A stretch of 64,000 nucleotides of DNA from Achromobacter sp. UMC71 (GTDB lineage Bacteria > Pseudomonadota > Gammaproteobacteria > Burkholderiales > Burkholderiaceae_B): NCBI RefSeq assembly GCF_014170305.1, contig NZ_LZZT01000031.1, positions 62,001 through 126,000 on the forward strand, written 5' to 3'. Shown here piece by piece: positions 46,692-54,340 of the stretch. The stretch's first letter is position 1. Each line of letters starts with the position of its first letter. The translations under genes were made by a program, and so were the position numbers. The notes under the pieces were generated by a model. The model saw only the letters and a list, made by a program, of their open reading frames with translations, was not told where the DNA came from and searched no databases.

Positions 46692-46705
46692 GGCCGGCTC
46701 CGCGC

Positions 46706-46730
46706 GGCGATGTCCCGGCGGGGCATCGCC
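46706..46730. terminator. Long stem between convergent genes (possible two-way terminator)
   Basis: GGCGATGTCCC-GGC-GGGGCATCGCC is an 11-bp stem with one G-T pair and a 3-nt loop, and GGCCGGC/GCCGGCC flanks extend it. It stands between the stop codons at 46691 and 46747. No T-tract is present on either strand, so it may instead block 3' exonucleases. Confidence 0.45.
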
Positions 46731-46746
46731 GGCCTGCCGCCGGGTA

Positions 46747-47718
46747 TCAGGCCGGCAAACGGACGGGATGGGCTGGCGCGCCCTGCGCGAACCACCCGTT
46801 CAGGTTATGCGCCAGCGCCTCGTGCTGTGCAATGCGCGTTTCGGGCGAGCGGCCGGCCAGGTGCGGCGTCAGGATGACCTGATCCATCGTGCGCAGCGCG
46901 TCGGGCACGAGCGGTTCGGTTTCCAGCACATCCAGCGCAGCGCCGGCGATGACGCCATGCGTCAGCGCCTCGATCAGCGCGCCGGTGTCCACCACCGTGC
47001 CGCGCGACACATTGACGAGAAACCCCGCCGGTCCCAGCGCCTGGAGCACGCGCGCATTCACCAGATGATGCGTCTGCGGCCCGCCTGGGCACGTCAAGGC
47101 CAGCACATCGGAGGCGGCCGCCAGCGACACCGCGTCGCCGTACGGGGCGTACTCGCCGCCCTGCGTGCCTTCGTGCTGCAAGTAAGCCACCTGCATGCCC
47201 ACGGCCGCGCCCAGCTTGGCGAGCCGGTGGCCGATATTGCCCAGGCCGACGATGCCCAGTGTCTTGCCGCGCAGGCCGGGCCGCGCCGCGCGCAGGGCCT
47301 CCCAGCCGCCGGCCTTCACGCCGCGGTCCAGCTCGGGTATGCCGCGCGCCAGCGCCAGCATGAGGGTCAATGCATGGTCGGCCACCACCTGGCCGTTGGC
47401 ATCCGGCGCATGACAGACGCGTACCTGCCGCGCCTGCGCCACGCGCAGATCGATCTTTTCAAAACCGGCGCCGAAGCTGGCGACCAACTCCAGGGCGGGC
47501 AGCGTCGCAAACTCGTCCGCGCTCAGTCCCGTGGAGCCGTTGGTGACCACTGCCCGGGCGCGGTCACGGGCGGCGGCGTCGGCCTGCGCCCAGGGCATCA
47601 CCTGATAGCAAGGCGCCATGAGGGCCAGCCAGTCCGCGTCCAGCGGCACGCGGGTCAATACCAGCGGCACGCCCGCGCGGCCTTGCTGGGTGTCGTTCTC
47701 TTTTGGTGTTCCGTTCAT
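46747..47718 (-). CDS. D-2-hydroxyacid dehydrogenase
   Basis: 323 residues from the ATG at 47718; the frame extends upstream through the operator region, so the later start is preferred although its ribosome site (GAGGAGG) is a little far (about 14 nt). NAD(P) motif GIVGLGNIGHRLAKLG, catalytic Arg in VNVSRGTVVD, Glu in LDVLETEP, His in ILTPHLAGRSPETR. It is divergent from the FAH-hydrolase gene across a GTGTATACAC operator, so both are likely coregulated. Role: reversible reduction of a 2-keto acid of the pathway. Confidence 0.9.
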   Translation of the reverse strand: MNGTPKENDTQQGRAGVPLVLTRVPLDADWLALMAPCYQVMPWAQADAAARDRARAVVTNGSTGLSADEFATLPALELVASFGAGFEKIDLRVAQARQVRVCHAPDANGQVVADHALTLMLALARGIPELDRGVKAGGWEALRAARPGLRGKTLGIVGLGNIGHRLAKLGAAVGMQVAYLQHEGTQGGEYAPYGDAVSLAAASDVLALTCPGGPQTHHLVNARVLQALGPAGFLVNVSRGTVVDTGALIEALTHGVIAGAALDVLETEPLVPDALRTMDQVILTPHLAGRSPETRIAQHEALAHNLNGWFAQGAPAHPVRLPA

Positions 47719-47784
47719 GGCGGCGCTTTGCCTCCTCAAGGGGGGTGAAACCAGGGAGGCAAAAATTATCACAAACCTCTTTAC

Positions 47785-47794
47785 GTGTATACAC
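47785..47794. promoter_or_regulatory. GTGTATACAC operator in the divergent dehydrogenase / FAH-hydrolase region
   Basis: A perfect 10-bp palindrome, matching the TGTATACA core seen before porins 1 and 2. It is 67 bp from the dehydrogenase start and 88 bp from the hydrolase start, so one site can serve both directions. A degenerate AAGTATTCAT lies about 20 bp further right. Confidence 0.65.
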
Positions 47795-47881
47795 TTAACC
47801 ATTAAAGTATTCATAACGAAGAAACTAAACACATCTTCCGAAGCCTCGCAATTCCATCGTCATAACAACAAGGAGATCCCC

Positions 47882-48808
47882 GTGATCTGGCACGGTCTAG
47901 CAACTTATGAACTGAATGGCGCCGAGCAGCCCGGCCTGGTGGTCGACAACACGCTGTATGACCTGGCGCAACTGGCTCGCGCCTGCCAGGCGGAACAGCC
48001 AGCCGGCGCCGCCAGCGTGGGCGCGATGCTGGATGCCTGGGACCTGGCCAACCCGCAATTGGCCTCGCTGGCCGAACAGGCGCCCGGCCTGGCCGCGCAA
48101 GGCCGTCTGGCTGCCATCGAGGGGGCGGCCTACGCCATTCCCTATCGGCCGCGCCGCATCTTCGGGGTCGCGTCGAACTTCTACGAGCACGCCGACGAAA
48201 TGGGTACCGAACTGGCGGCGCGCGCCGAAAGCCAGCCCTACGTCTTCATGAAGGCGCAGACCAGCGCCATCCCCACCAAGGCAACAGTGCTGATGCCTGC
48301 GGAAACCGAAAAGCTGGATTGGGAAGTCGAGCTGGGCGTGGTCATCGGCAAGACCTGCCGCCACGTGTCCGTGGAAGACGCGCTGTCGGTCATCGCCGGC
48401 TACACGGTGTTCAACGACATCAGCGCCCGCGACCTGAACCGCCGCACCGACTACCCCTTCAAGCACGACTGGTTCCGCGGCAAAAGCTTTGACACCTTCG
48501 GGCCGATGGGGCCGTGGCTGGTGCCTGCGGGCTGCATCGCCGATCCGCAGAACCTGCGCATGACGCTCAGCGTCAATGGCGAGCCGATGCAGGATGGCAA
48601 CACCTCGCAGATGATTTTCTCGGTGGCCGAACAGATCGCCTACCTGTCGCGCATCCTGACGCTGCAGCCCGGCGACCTGATCGCCACCGGCACGCCCGAC
48701 GGCGTGGGCATGGGCCGTGGCGTGTATCTCAAGCCTGGCGATACGATGCTGGCCTGGGTCGAAGGCATAGGCGCCATCGAAAACCCGGTCGCCCTGGAAG
48801 GCCGATAG
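47882..48808 (+). CDS. Fumarylacetoacetate-hydrolase-family (FAH) hydrolase
   Basis: 308 residues from a GTG at 47882 with AAGGAG 6 nt upstream; the longer frame from 47618 crosses the operator and is rejected. The N-terminal domain is VIWHGLATYELNGAEQPGLVVD. The catalytic FAH domain has ASNFYEHADEMG, LDWEVELGVVIGKTCRHVS (metal Glu) and NDISARDLNRR, GKSFDTFGPMGPWLV, and GDLIATGTPDGVGMG. FAH members hydrolyse or isomerise 2-keto acids from ring cleavage, e.g. 2-hydroxyhepta-2,4-diene-1,7-dioate isomerase or acylpyruvate hydrolase. It starts the main plus-strand unit of the cluster. Confidence 0.93.
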   Translation: MIWHGLATYELNGAEQPGLVVDNTLYDLAQLARACQAEQPAGAASVGAMLDAWDLANPQLASLAEQAPGLAAQGRLAAIEGAAYAIPYRPRRIFGVASNFYEHADEMGTELAARAESQPYVFMKAQTSAIPTKATVLMPAETEKLDWEVELGVVIGKTCRHVSVEDALSVIAGYTVFNDISARDLNRRTDYPFKHDWFRGKSFDTFGPMGPWLVPAGCIADPQNLRMTLSVNGEPMQDGNTSQMIFSVAEQIAYLSRILTLQPGDLIATGTPDGVGMGRGVYLKPGDTMLAWVEGIGAIENPVALEGR

Positions 48809-48865
48809 GCCCCCACCGCGCAACCCTGATAACGACGGGGCGGACAGCCCCGCGAGGAGACAACC

Positions 48866-49459
48866 GTGAATGCCGCAGAAACACAACGCATCCCGCCGAT
48901 CCGGACCCGCAAGCTCGGGCACCTGGTCCTGATGGTGCGTGACCTGGAAGCGTCGACGCGCTTCTATACCGAGGTGATGGGCCTGAAAGTATCGGACCGC
49001 ATCGCCGACCAGATGGTCTTCCTGCGCGCCGGCGAAGACCACCACGATCTGGCCCTGTCGCGCCTGCCGGCCGACGCGCCCGACCGCGACGACCTGCCGC
49101 GCTATACGCGGCCCGGGCTGGAGCATTTCTCGTATTACGTGGAATCGGTGGAAGAAATGAAGCGCGCCGTCGACGTAGCGCGCGCGCAGGGCGTGCAGAT
49201 CGAGCGCGGCATCGGCCAGCATGGGCCAGGCAGCAACTGGTTCCTGGTGTTCAAGGACCCGGACGGCAACAACGTCGAGATCTACACCGACATGGAACAG
49301 ATCGCCGCCGACGCCAAGCACGAACCGCAGATCTGGGCCCGCGATTTGGAATCGTTCGACCGGCACCGCCTGGCGCATTTCGTGGTGCAGCCGTCCCCGG
49401 CCATCCTAGCGGCCAAGGAAGGCCGGCCCGCGCCCGGCAAGAAAGACAAGCCGGAATGA
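48866..49459 (+). CDS. VOC-family extradiol-dioxygenase-like protein
   Basis: 197 residues from a GTG at 48866 behind GAGGAGA. Both VOC modules are present, with ligands His19 (KLGHLVLMV), His87 (GLEHFSYYV) and Glu138 (DGNNVEIYTD), the 2-His-1-carboxylate triad of type I extradiol ring-cleaving dioxygenases. The C-terminal extension (about 150-197) is polar and Lys-rich. Beside an FAH hydrolase, an iron-dependent dioxygenation of a catecholic or related compound is the simplest reading, though isomerase activity is not excluded. Confidence 0.88.
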   Translation: MNAAETQRIPPIRTRKLGHLVLMVRDLEASTRFYTEVMGLKVSDRIADQMVFLRAGEDHHDLALSRLPADAPDRDDLPRYTRPGLEHFSYYVESVEEMKRAVDVARAQGVQIERGIGQHGPGSNWFLVFKDPDGNNVEIYTDMEQIAADAKHEPQIWARDLESFDRHRLAHFVVQPSPAILAAKEGRPAPGKKDKPE

Positions 49460-49472
49460 CCCAAGGCGCACA

Positions 49473-50444
49473 ATGACTCCCCTTTCCCTTCTGACGCCGT
49501 TTCCGGAGCTGGATCCCGCGCAGCGCGCCGCCATGCTGGCGCTGGGCCCGGACTGGGCCGGCGATATCCAGGGCAACCGGCGCCAGGTCTGCGAGATCTA
49601 CGACGCCGTCCATGACGCCCTGCCCGCGCATGGTCTGCGCGCCGTGCCCGCGCAAGCCTATGGCGACGACCCGCGTCAGCAGCTTGACCTGTACCTGCCG
49701 CCCGGCGACGGCGCCGCGCGGCCCATCGTGGTCTTCGTGCATGGCGGCGCTTTCCTGCGCGGCAGCAAGGACGCCACGCCGCACATCTACGCCAACGTGC
49801 CCAAGCGGTTTGCGCGCGCCGGCTGCATCGGCGTGAACCTCGAATACCGCCTGGCACCGCAGGCGCCCTATCCCGCCGGCGCCGAAGACGTGGCGGCGGC
49901 GGTGGACTGGCTGCGCCGGCACGCCGCTGCCTGGGGCGGCGACCCGCGGCGCATCGTGCTGATCGGCCATTCCGCGGGCGGCAGCCACGTCGCCACCTAT
50001 CTGACCGATCCGCGTTTCCAGGGCCAGGCCGACGGCGTGGCGGCCGCGGTGCTGATCAGCGCCCGGCTGGACGCCGATACGCTGCCCGGCAACCCCAATG
50101 CCGCGGGCGTGGTGGCCTACTACGGCGCGGATCCGGCGCAGCAGCGCCGCCATGCGCCGATGGCGCACGCCGGCGCCATGGCCGTGCCGCTGATGATCGC
50201 CGTGGCCGAACACGAAAACCCCTATCTGGATCTGTACGCCTTGCAGTACGCGGCGCGCGTGACCGCCGCGGGCCGGATGCCGCGCTTCGTCCAGGTGCCC
50301 AAGCACAACCACACGTCCATCGTCGCGCACCTGGGCTGCGCCGACGGCGGCTTCGACGCGACGCTGCTGGATTTCGTTGCGGCCCACACGGCCGCCCTGC
50401 CCCCTTCCCCGCCCGCTGCCTTCGCGCCGGGACGCTCGTCCTGA
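49473..50444 (+). CDS. Alpha/beta-hydrolase (HSL/kynurenine-formamidase-like)
   Basis: 323 residues, 13 nt after the VOC gene. Oxyanion-hole motif HGGAF at 90-94, nucleophile Ser167 in GHSAGGSH, an Asp around DLYALQYA region and a late His in KHNHTSIVAHLG. This is the esterase/kynurenine formamidase-like class with the HGG box. In a pathway with FAH and aldolase genes it may hydrolyse a ring-fission product, ester or amide. No signal peptide; cytoplasmic. Confidence 0.9.
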   Translation: MTPLSLLTPFPELDPAQRAAMLALGPDWAGDIQGNRRQVCEIYDAVHDALPAHGLRAVPAQAYGDDPRQQLDLYLPPGDGAARPIVVFVHGGAFLRGSKDATPHIYANVPKRFARAGCIGVNLEYRLAPQAPYPAGAEDVAAAVDWLRRHAAAWGGDPRRIVLIGHSAGGSHVATYLTDPRFQGQADGVAAAVLISARLDADTLPGNPNAAGVVAYYGADPAQQRRHAPMAHAGAMAVPLMIAVAEHENPYLDLYALQYAARVTAAGRMPRFVQVPKHNHTSIVAHLGCADGGFDATLLDFVAAHTAALPPSPPAAFAPGRSS

Positions 50445-50454
50445 GGAACCTTCC

Positions 50455-51363
50455 ATGTCACATCCTTCGCTGCGCGGCGTGTTCGCGCCCGTGGTCAGTC
50501 CGTTTCGCGCGGATTCCTCCCTGAACGTGCCGGCGTTCGTCGCGCACTGCCAACGGCTCGTTTCCGACGGCGCCGGCCTGGCGATTTCCGGCACCAATAG
50601 CGAGGCTTGCTCGGAAACCTTCGACGAGCGCATGACGCTGGTCGAGGCCGTGATCGACGCCGGCATTCCGCCCGAACGCATCCTGGTGGGCACGGGCTGC
50701 TGCGCCGTAGACGACGCCGTCGCCCTGACCCGTCACGCGCTGGAACAAGGCTGCGCCGGCACGCTGGTGCTGCCGCCCTACTTCTTCAAGAACGCCCACG
50801 AAGACGGCGTGTTCGCCTACTACCGTCAACTGATCGAACGGGTCGACAACCCTGCCTTGCGTATCGTGCTGTATCACATCCCCGCGGTGTCCGGCGTGCC
50901 CATCACGCTGTCGCTGATCGAGCGGCTGGCGGCGGCGTACCCGCAGCACATCGTCGGCGTGAAAGACAGTTCGGGCGATTGGGACAACCTGACCGCCATG
51001 CTGGCGCGGTTCCCGCAGCTGTCGATCTTTCCCGCCTCTGAAGTGCTGATGCTGCGCAGCCTGGAACTGGGCGCGGCGGGCTGCATTTCGGCCACCAACA
51101 ATATCAATGCGCGCGACATCGCGCTGGCCTATGGCTCGCCCGCACAAGCCGCGCGTCTGGGTGACAGCATCACGGCGGCGCGCAAGACCGCCGAGCAGTT
51201 CCCCATGGTGGCCGCCGTCAAGCACACCCTGTCGCTGCTGACGGGCGACGACGGCTGGCGCCACCTGCGTCCGCCGCTGGTACCGCTGGATGCGGACACG
51301 GCGGCGCTGGTCGAGGGCCGCATGCGCGCCGCGCTGCCGGCGCTGTCGGCGCCGCGGCCATGA
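50455..51363 (+). CDS. DapA/dihydrodipicolinate-synthase-family lyase
   Basis: 302 residues from the ATG at 50455, 10 nt after the hydrolase. The (beta/alpha)8 class I aldolase features are Schiff-base Lys170 in IVGVKDSSGD, Tyr140 in VLYHIPA and the substrate loop SGTNSEACSET (45-55), which in true DapA is GTTGE; the NSE variant argues for another 2-keto acid. It is followed by a reductase and preceded by hydrolases, so it likely performs a retro-aldol cleavage of a pathway 2-keto acid, possibly releasing pyruvate. Confidence 0.9.
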   Translation: MSHPSLRGVFAPVVSPFRADSSLNVPAFVAHCQRLVSDGAGLAISGTNSEACSETFDERMTLVEAVIDAGIPPERILVGTGCCAVDDAVALTRHALEQGCAGTLVLPPYFFKNAHEDGVFAYYRQLIERVDNPALRIVLYHIPAVSGVPITLSLIERLAAAYPQHIVGVKDSSGDWDNLTAMLARFPQLSIFPASEVLMLRSLELGAAGCISATNNINARDIALAYGSPAQAARLGDSITAARKTAEQFPMVAAVKHTLSLLTGDDGWRHLRPPLVPLDADTAALVEGRMRAALPALSAPRP

Positions 51364-51391
51364 CGCCAACCACCCGCCCAGGAGACGCCGC

Positions 51392-51976
51392 ATGAACCCT
51401 TCCTGCACGCTGGACCAGCTGTTCCTGCAAGCCCGCAGCCACAACGGCTGGCTGCCCGGCGAGATCGACGACGCCGAACTCGAAGCGCTGTACGAGCTGG
51501 TGCGCCACGGCCCCACCAGCGCCAACACCAGTCCCATGCGGCTCGTATTCGTCAAGACGCCGCAGGCCAAAGCGCGCCTGCTGCCGGCGCTGGCGCCCGC
51601 CAACGTGACCAAGGTGCAAGGCGCGCCGGTGACGGCCATCGTGGCGTACGACAGCGCCTTTCACCAGTTGGGCACGACGCTGTTTCCGCACCGGCCGTCG
51701 CAGTACGACGCGTTTGCCGCGGACCCGGCGCTGGCGCAGGAAACCGCGCTGCGCAACAGCTCCCTGCAGGGCGGCTACCTGATCCTGGCCGCGCGCGCCT
51801 TGGGAATGGACTGCGGGCCGCTGTCCGGCTTTGACGCCGGCGCGGTGAACCGGGAGTTCTTCGCCGACAGCACCTGGCGAGTGAACTTCCTGTGCAACCT
51901 GGGCAAGGGGGATCCGGACCGGCTCTTCCCGCGCCTGCCGCGCCTGGACTTCGCGCAGGCCTGCCGTATCGCATAA
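51392..51976 (+). CDS. RutE/malonic-semialdehyde-reductase-like nitroreductase-family protein
   Basis: 194 residues, with CAGGAGA 8 nt upstream. The nitroreductase fold with FMN sites is recognisable from HNGWLPGEIDDAELEALYELVRHGPTSANTSPMRLVFV, NSSLQGGYLILAARALGMDCGPLSG and VNFLCNLGKGD; the length and the motif sequence match RutE-type 3-hydroxypropionate/malonic-semialdehyde reductases. In this cluster it may detoxify an aldehyde or semialdehyde released by the aldolase. Last enzyme gene before the Bug receptor. Confidence 0.9.
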   Translation: MNPSCTLDQLFLQARSHNGWLPGEIDDAELEALYELVRHGPTSANTSPMRLVFVKTPQAKARLLPALAPANVTKVQGAPVTAIVAYDSAFHQLGTTLFPHRPSQYDAFAADPALAQETALRNSSLQGGYLILAARALGMDCGPLSGFDAGAVNREFFADSTWRVNFLCNLGKGDPDRLFPRLPRLDFAQACRIA

Positions 51977-52025
51977 CCGACCCGGCAACGCCGGGCGGAT
52001 ACATAAAAAAGACAGAGGAGACATC

Positions 52026-53012
52026 ATGACAAGCATCATCAACCCTGGCAGGCGGCGCTTCAGCCTGGGCGCGATCACCCTGCTGGCCGGCGCCCCGTTC
52101 GCCGCGCGGGCCGAGGAACCCTGGCCGAACCGCCCCGTCACGATCGTGGTGCCGTTCTCGCCGGGCGGCAATACCGATCTGATCGCGCGCATGATGGCCG
52201 AGAGGCTGGGCCAGCGCGTGGGCAAGCCGTTCATCGTCGACAACCGCGGCGGCGCGGGCGGCCTGATCGCGGCCGAATATGTGGCCCGCGCCAAGGCCGA
52301 TGGGCAGACCCTGTTCATGTCGACCATGACGCAGATCGTGACAGCGCCCATGACCAACAAGATCCGCTACGACCCCATCCGCGATTTCACGCCCATCATC
52401 AACGTGGGCGGCAATCCGTTCGTGCTGGCGGCCAGCGCCCGCCACGGCTTCAAGACGCTGGCGGATCTGGTGAGCTACGGCCGCGCCAACCCCGGCGCCC
52501 TGAACGTGGGCCACGCCGGGACCGGCGGGTTGACGCATCTGTCGGCGCTGCTGTTCCTGAGCCGCGCCGGCGTGCAGGCGACGATGGTGCCGTACCGCGG
52601 CGGCGCGCAAGCGCTGGCGGACGTACTGGCCGGACAGATCGACCTGTACAGCGCCAGCGTGTCCGAAGTGCTGCCGCACGCCAATACCGGCAAGCTGTCG
52701 CTGCTGGCGGTGTCCAGCGCCAAGCGGCTGCCGCAATTGCCGGACCTGCCCGCCATCGCCGAAACGTATCCGGGCCACACGGTGGAAACCTGGAACGGCC
52801 TGGTTGGCCCCGCGGGCATGCCCGAGCCGGTGCTGACCCGGCTGGCCGACGAAGGCCGCCGCATCGTCGCCGACCCGGCGTTCCGCGCCCGCCTGGAAGA
52901 AGCCGGCATCACACCCTACGGCGAACTGCGCGACGCCTTCGCCGCCCGCATCAAGACGGAACAGGGCCTGTGGCAACCGGTGATCGAAGCGGCGGGCATC
53001 GAGCCGCAGTGA
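52026..53012 (+). CDS. Bug/TctC-family periplasmic substrate-binding protein
   Basis: 328 residues with GAGGAGACATC before the ATG. The N-terminus has two basic residues early (RRRFSLGAITLLAGAPFAARA), resembling a twin-arginine signal (RRRFSLG), with the mature protein from EEPWPNRPVTIVVPFSPGGNTDLIAR. It probably captures the substrate or an intermediate in the periplasm for an unlinked transporter. Its last 62 bp overlap the 3' end of the convergent LysR gene. Confidence 0.92.
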   Translation: MTSIINPGRRRFSLGAITLLAGAPFAARAEEPWPNRPVTIVVPFSPGGNTDLIARMMAERLGQRVGKPFIVDNRGGAGGLIAAEYVARAKADGQTLFMSTMTQIVTAPMTNKIRYDPIRDFTPIINVGGNPFVLAASARHGFKTLADLVSYGRANPGALNVGHAGTGGLTHLSALLFLSRAGVQATMVPYRGGAQALADVLAGQIDLYSASVSEVLPHANTGKLSLLAVSSAKRLPQLPDLPAIAETYPGHTVETWNGLVGPAGMPEPVLTRLADEGRRIVADPAFRARLEEAGITPYGELRDAFAARIKTEQGLWQPVIEAAGIEPQ

Positions 53013-53997
53013 CGCGCGCATCCGCCGGGCCGCCCTCGTGCGGCCCGGCGACTTCGCGCAGGCAGTCGATGAAGGTCTGGCACGCGGCGCTGGGCTCGCG
53101 GTGCAAGCGCACCGAAAAACCGACGGTGCCGAACGCGCCCGTTTCCGGCAGATTCAGGATCCGCAGCAAACCCGCGTCCGAGAACTGCCGCGCCGCGGCG
53201 CGCGGCATCAACGCCACGTGCGGGGTATGCAGCAGCAGGCCGATGTTGGTCAGGATCGACAACGATTCGATGATGTCCGTCGGCAGCGGCAGGCCGGCAG
53301 CGCGGAACAGGTGCTCGGCCGCCAGCCGCGCCGGCGAGTCCGGCGTGGGCAGGATCCATGGCGACCGGGTCAGCTGCGCCAGATGGGTGACCCGGTCCGC
53401 CGCCGACCCGTAGCCCTTGCCCACCACCACGCACAGCGCTTCGTCGAACAGGGCGTGGTGGCGCAGCGCGTGCGCGTTGGCCAGCGGCAGCTCCGGTTCG
53501 GGCAGGCGGCCGACGACGATATCCAGCTCGCCTGCGGCCAGCGCGGGAAACAGGTGCGCAGTGGCGCCTTCGCGCACGGTGACCAGCACCCCGGGCATGC
53601 GCGCTTTCAACCGCGCGATCGCATTGGGCAGCAGACGCGCCGACGCCGAGATCAGCGTGCCGATGGTCACGTGCCCGCTCGCCCCCAGGCGGAAATCGTT
53701 CAGTTCGTCGGTCATGCCCCGCAACTCGGCCATCAGCAGCTTGACCCGGCGGCCCAGCAACGCCCCCAGTTCAGTCGGCGCCACGCCCCGGTTGGAACGT
53801 TCGAACAACGGGCCGTCGAAACAGGCCTCGAGTTCCTGGATGACCTTGGTCACCGCCGGCTGCGACAGCCGCAATTCATGGGCCGCGCCGATCACGGAGC
53901 CGGCCTCGAGCACCCGCCCGAAGATCATCAGCTGGTTCAGCTTCAAGCGGCGGATCAGCGACAGATCGCTCAAGGGAAGCGCTTGCGCGGCATGCAT
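52951..53997 (-). CDS. LysR-family transcriptional regulator with a 3' overlap
   Basis: 348 residues, ~40 longer than usual. HTH LKLNQLMIFGRVLEAGSVIGAAHELRLSQPAVTKVIQELEACF (starting near residue 18), GALLGRRVKLL of the linker helix and an effector domain to about 315. The last ~30 residues are Pro/Arg-rich and poorly conserved, and their codons lie opposite the end of the Bug gene (62-bp overlap), suggesting an extended C-terminus through stop loss. It is divergent from porin 2 and the small ORF at 54109. Confidence 0.9.
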   Translation of the reverse strand: MHAAQALPLSDLSLIRRLKLNQLMIFGRVLEAGSVIGAAHELRLSQPAVTKVIQELEACFDGPLFERSNRGVAPTELGALLGRRVKLLMAELRGMTDELNDFRLGASGHVTIGTLISASARLLPNAIARLKARMPGVLVTVREGATAHLFPALAAGELDIVVGRLPEPELPLANAHALRHHALFDEALCVVVGKGYGSAADRVTHLAQLTRSPWILPTPDSPARLAAEHLFRAAGLPLPTDIIESLSILTNIGLLLHTPHVALMPRAAARQFSDAGLLRILNLPETGAFGTVGFSVRLHREPSAACQTFIDCLREVAGPHEGGPADARVTAARCPPLRSPVATGPVPS

Positions 53998-54108
53998 GTC
54001 TGGTTCCTCTGTCCGGATGCGATGAAGGACGTCCGGCCTGGCTGGCCGGGCGCCACCTGCCGCGATTCTGGTGCATGCGCCAGCTTCTGCATATTCAGGA
54101 AGGCCCTT

Positions 54109-54117
54109 ATGTATACA
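54109..54117. promoter_or_regulatory. ATGTATACA operator at the start of the 38-codon ORF
   Basis: It matches the TGTATACA palindrome core seen at 44938, 47786 and 54262. A weaker TGAATACG lies 21 bp downstream. It may act on the divergent LysR promoter, on the small ORF, or both. Confidence 0.5.
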
Positions 54118-54225
54118 GCTTTAAATCCGCTGAATACGACGGGCAAGCCGCTGCCGTTTGCCGCGACGCGCGACCCTGCCCGCTATAACCAAATCGCCGG
54201 TCGCTATAAGCAGACTGTCGAATAA
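54109..54225 (+). CDS. 38-codon ORF with good ribosome site; leader peptide or very small protein
   Basis: An ATG at 54109 is preceded by AGGAAGG 5 nt upstream. It encodes MYTALNPLNTTGKPLPF, continues DPARYNQIAGRYKQTVE and stops at 54225. Codon use is strongly GC3-biased like real genes, and the peptide has no frame problem. Its first codons overlap the ATGTATACA operator (54109-54117), so a bound regulator would block its expression. It lies 18 bp before the porin 2 operator pair. It could be a true small protein, a leader peptide, or a remnant; I favour a real small gene. Confidence 0.5.
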   Translation: MYTALNPLNTTGKPLPFAATRDPARYNQIAGRYKQTVE

Positions 54226-54242
54226 ACCCACCCTTCTCGTTC

Positions 54243-54269
54243 GTATACTTTTAATCATTAATGTATACA
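54243..54269. promoter_or_regulatory. TGTATACA double operator upstream of porin 2
   Basis: GTATAC (54243-54248) and TGTATACA (54262-54269) have centres 20 bp apart with TTTTAATCATTAA between, the same layout as in front of porin 1. The pair lies 70-100 bp before the porin start. Confidence 0.65.
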
Positions 54270-54340
54270 CAAAAAAGCAACGTTGACCGAGAACCTGACC
54301 CGCCTGGCGGGCAGGACGCTCACCGAGGAGGGCAAGCCCA

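Larger units (their letters stand above)
53998..54340. other. 343-bp region between LysR and porin 2
   Basis: It holds a 38-codon ORF (54109-54225), two TGTATACA-type operators and the porin promoter. The ribosome site GAGGAGGGCAAGCCC precedes the porin ATG at 54341. Confidence 0.7.
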
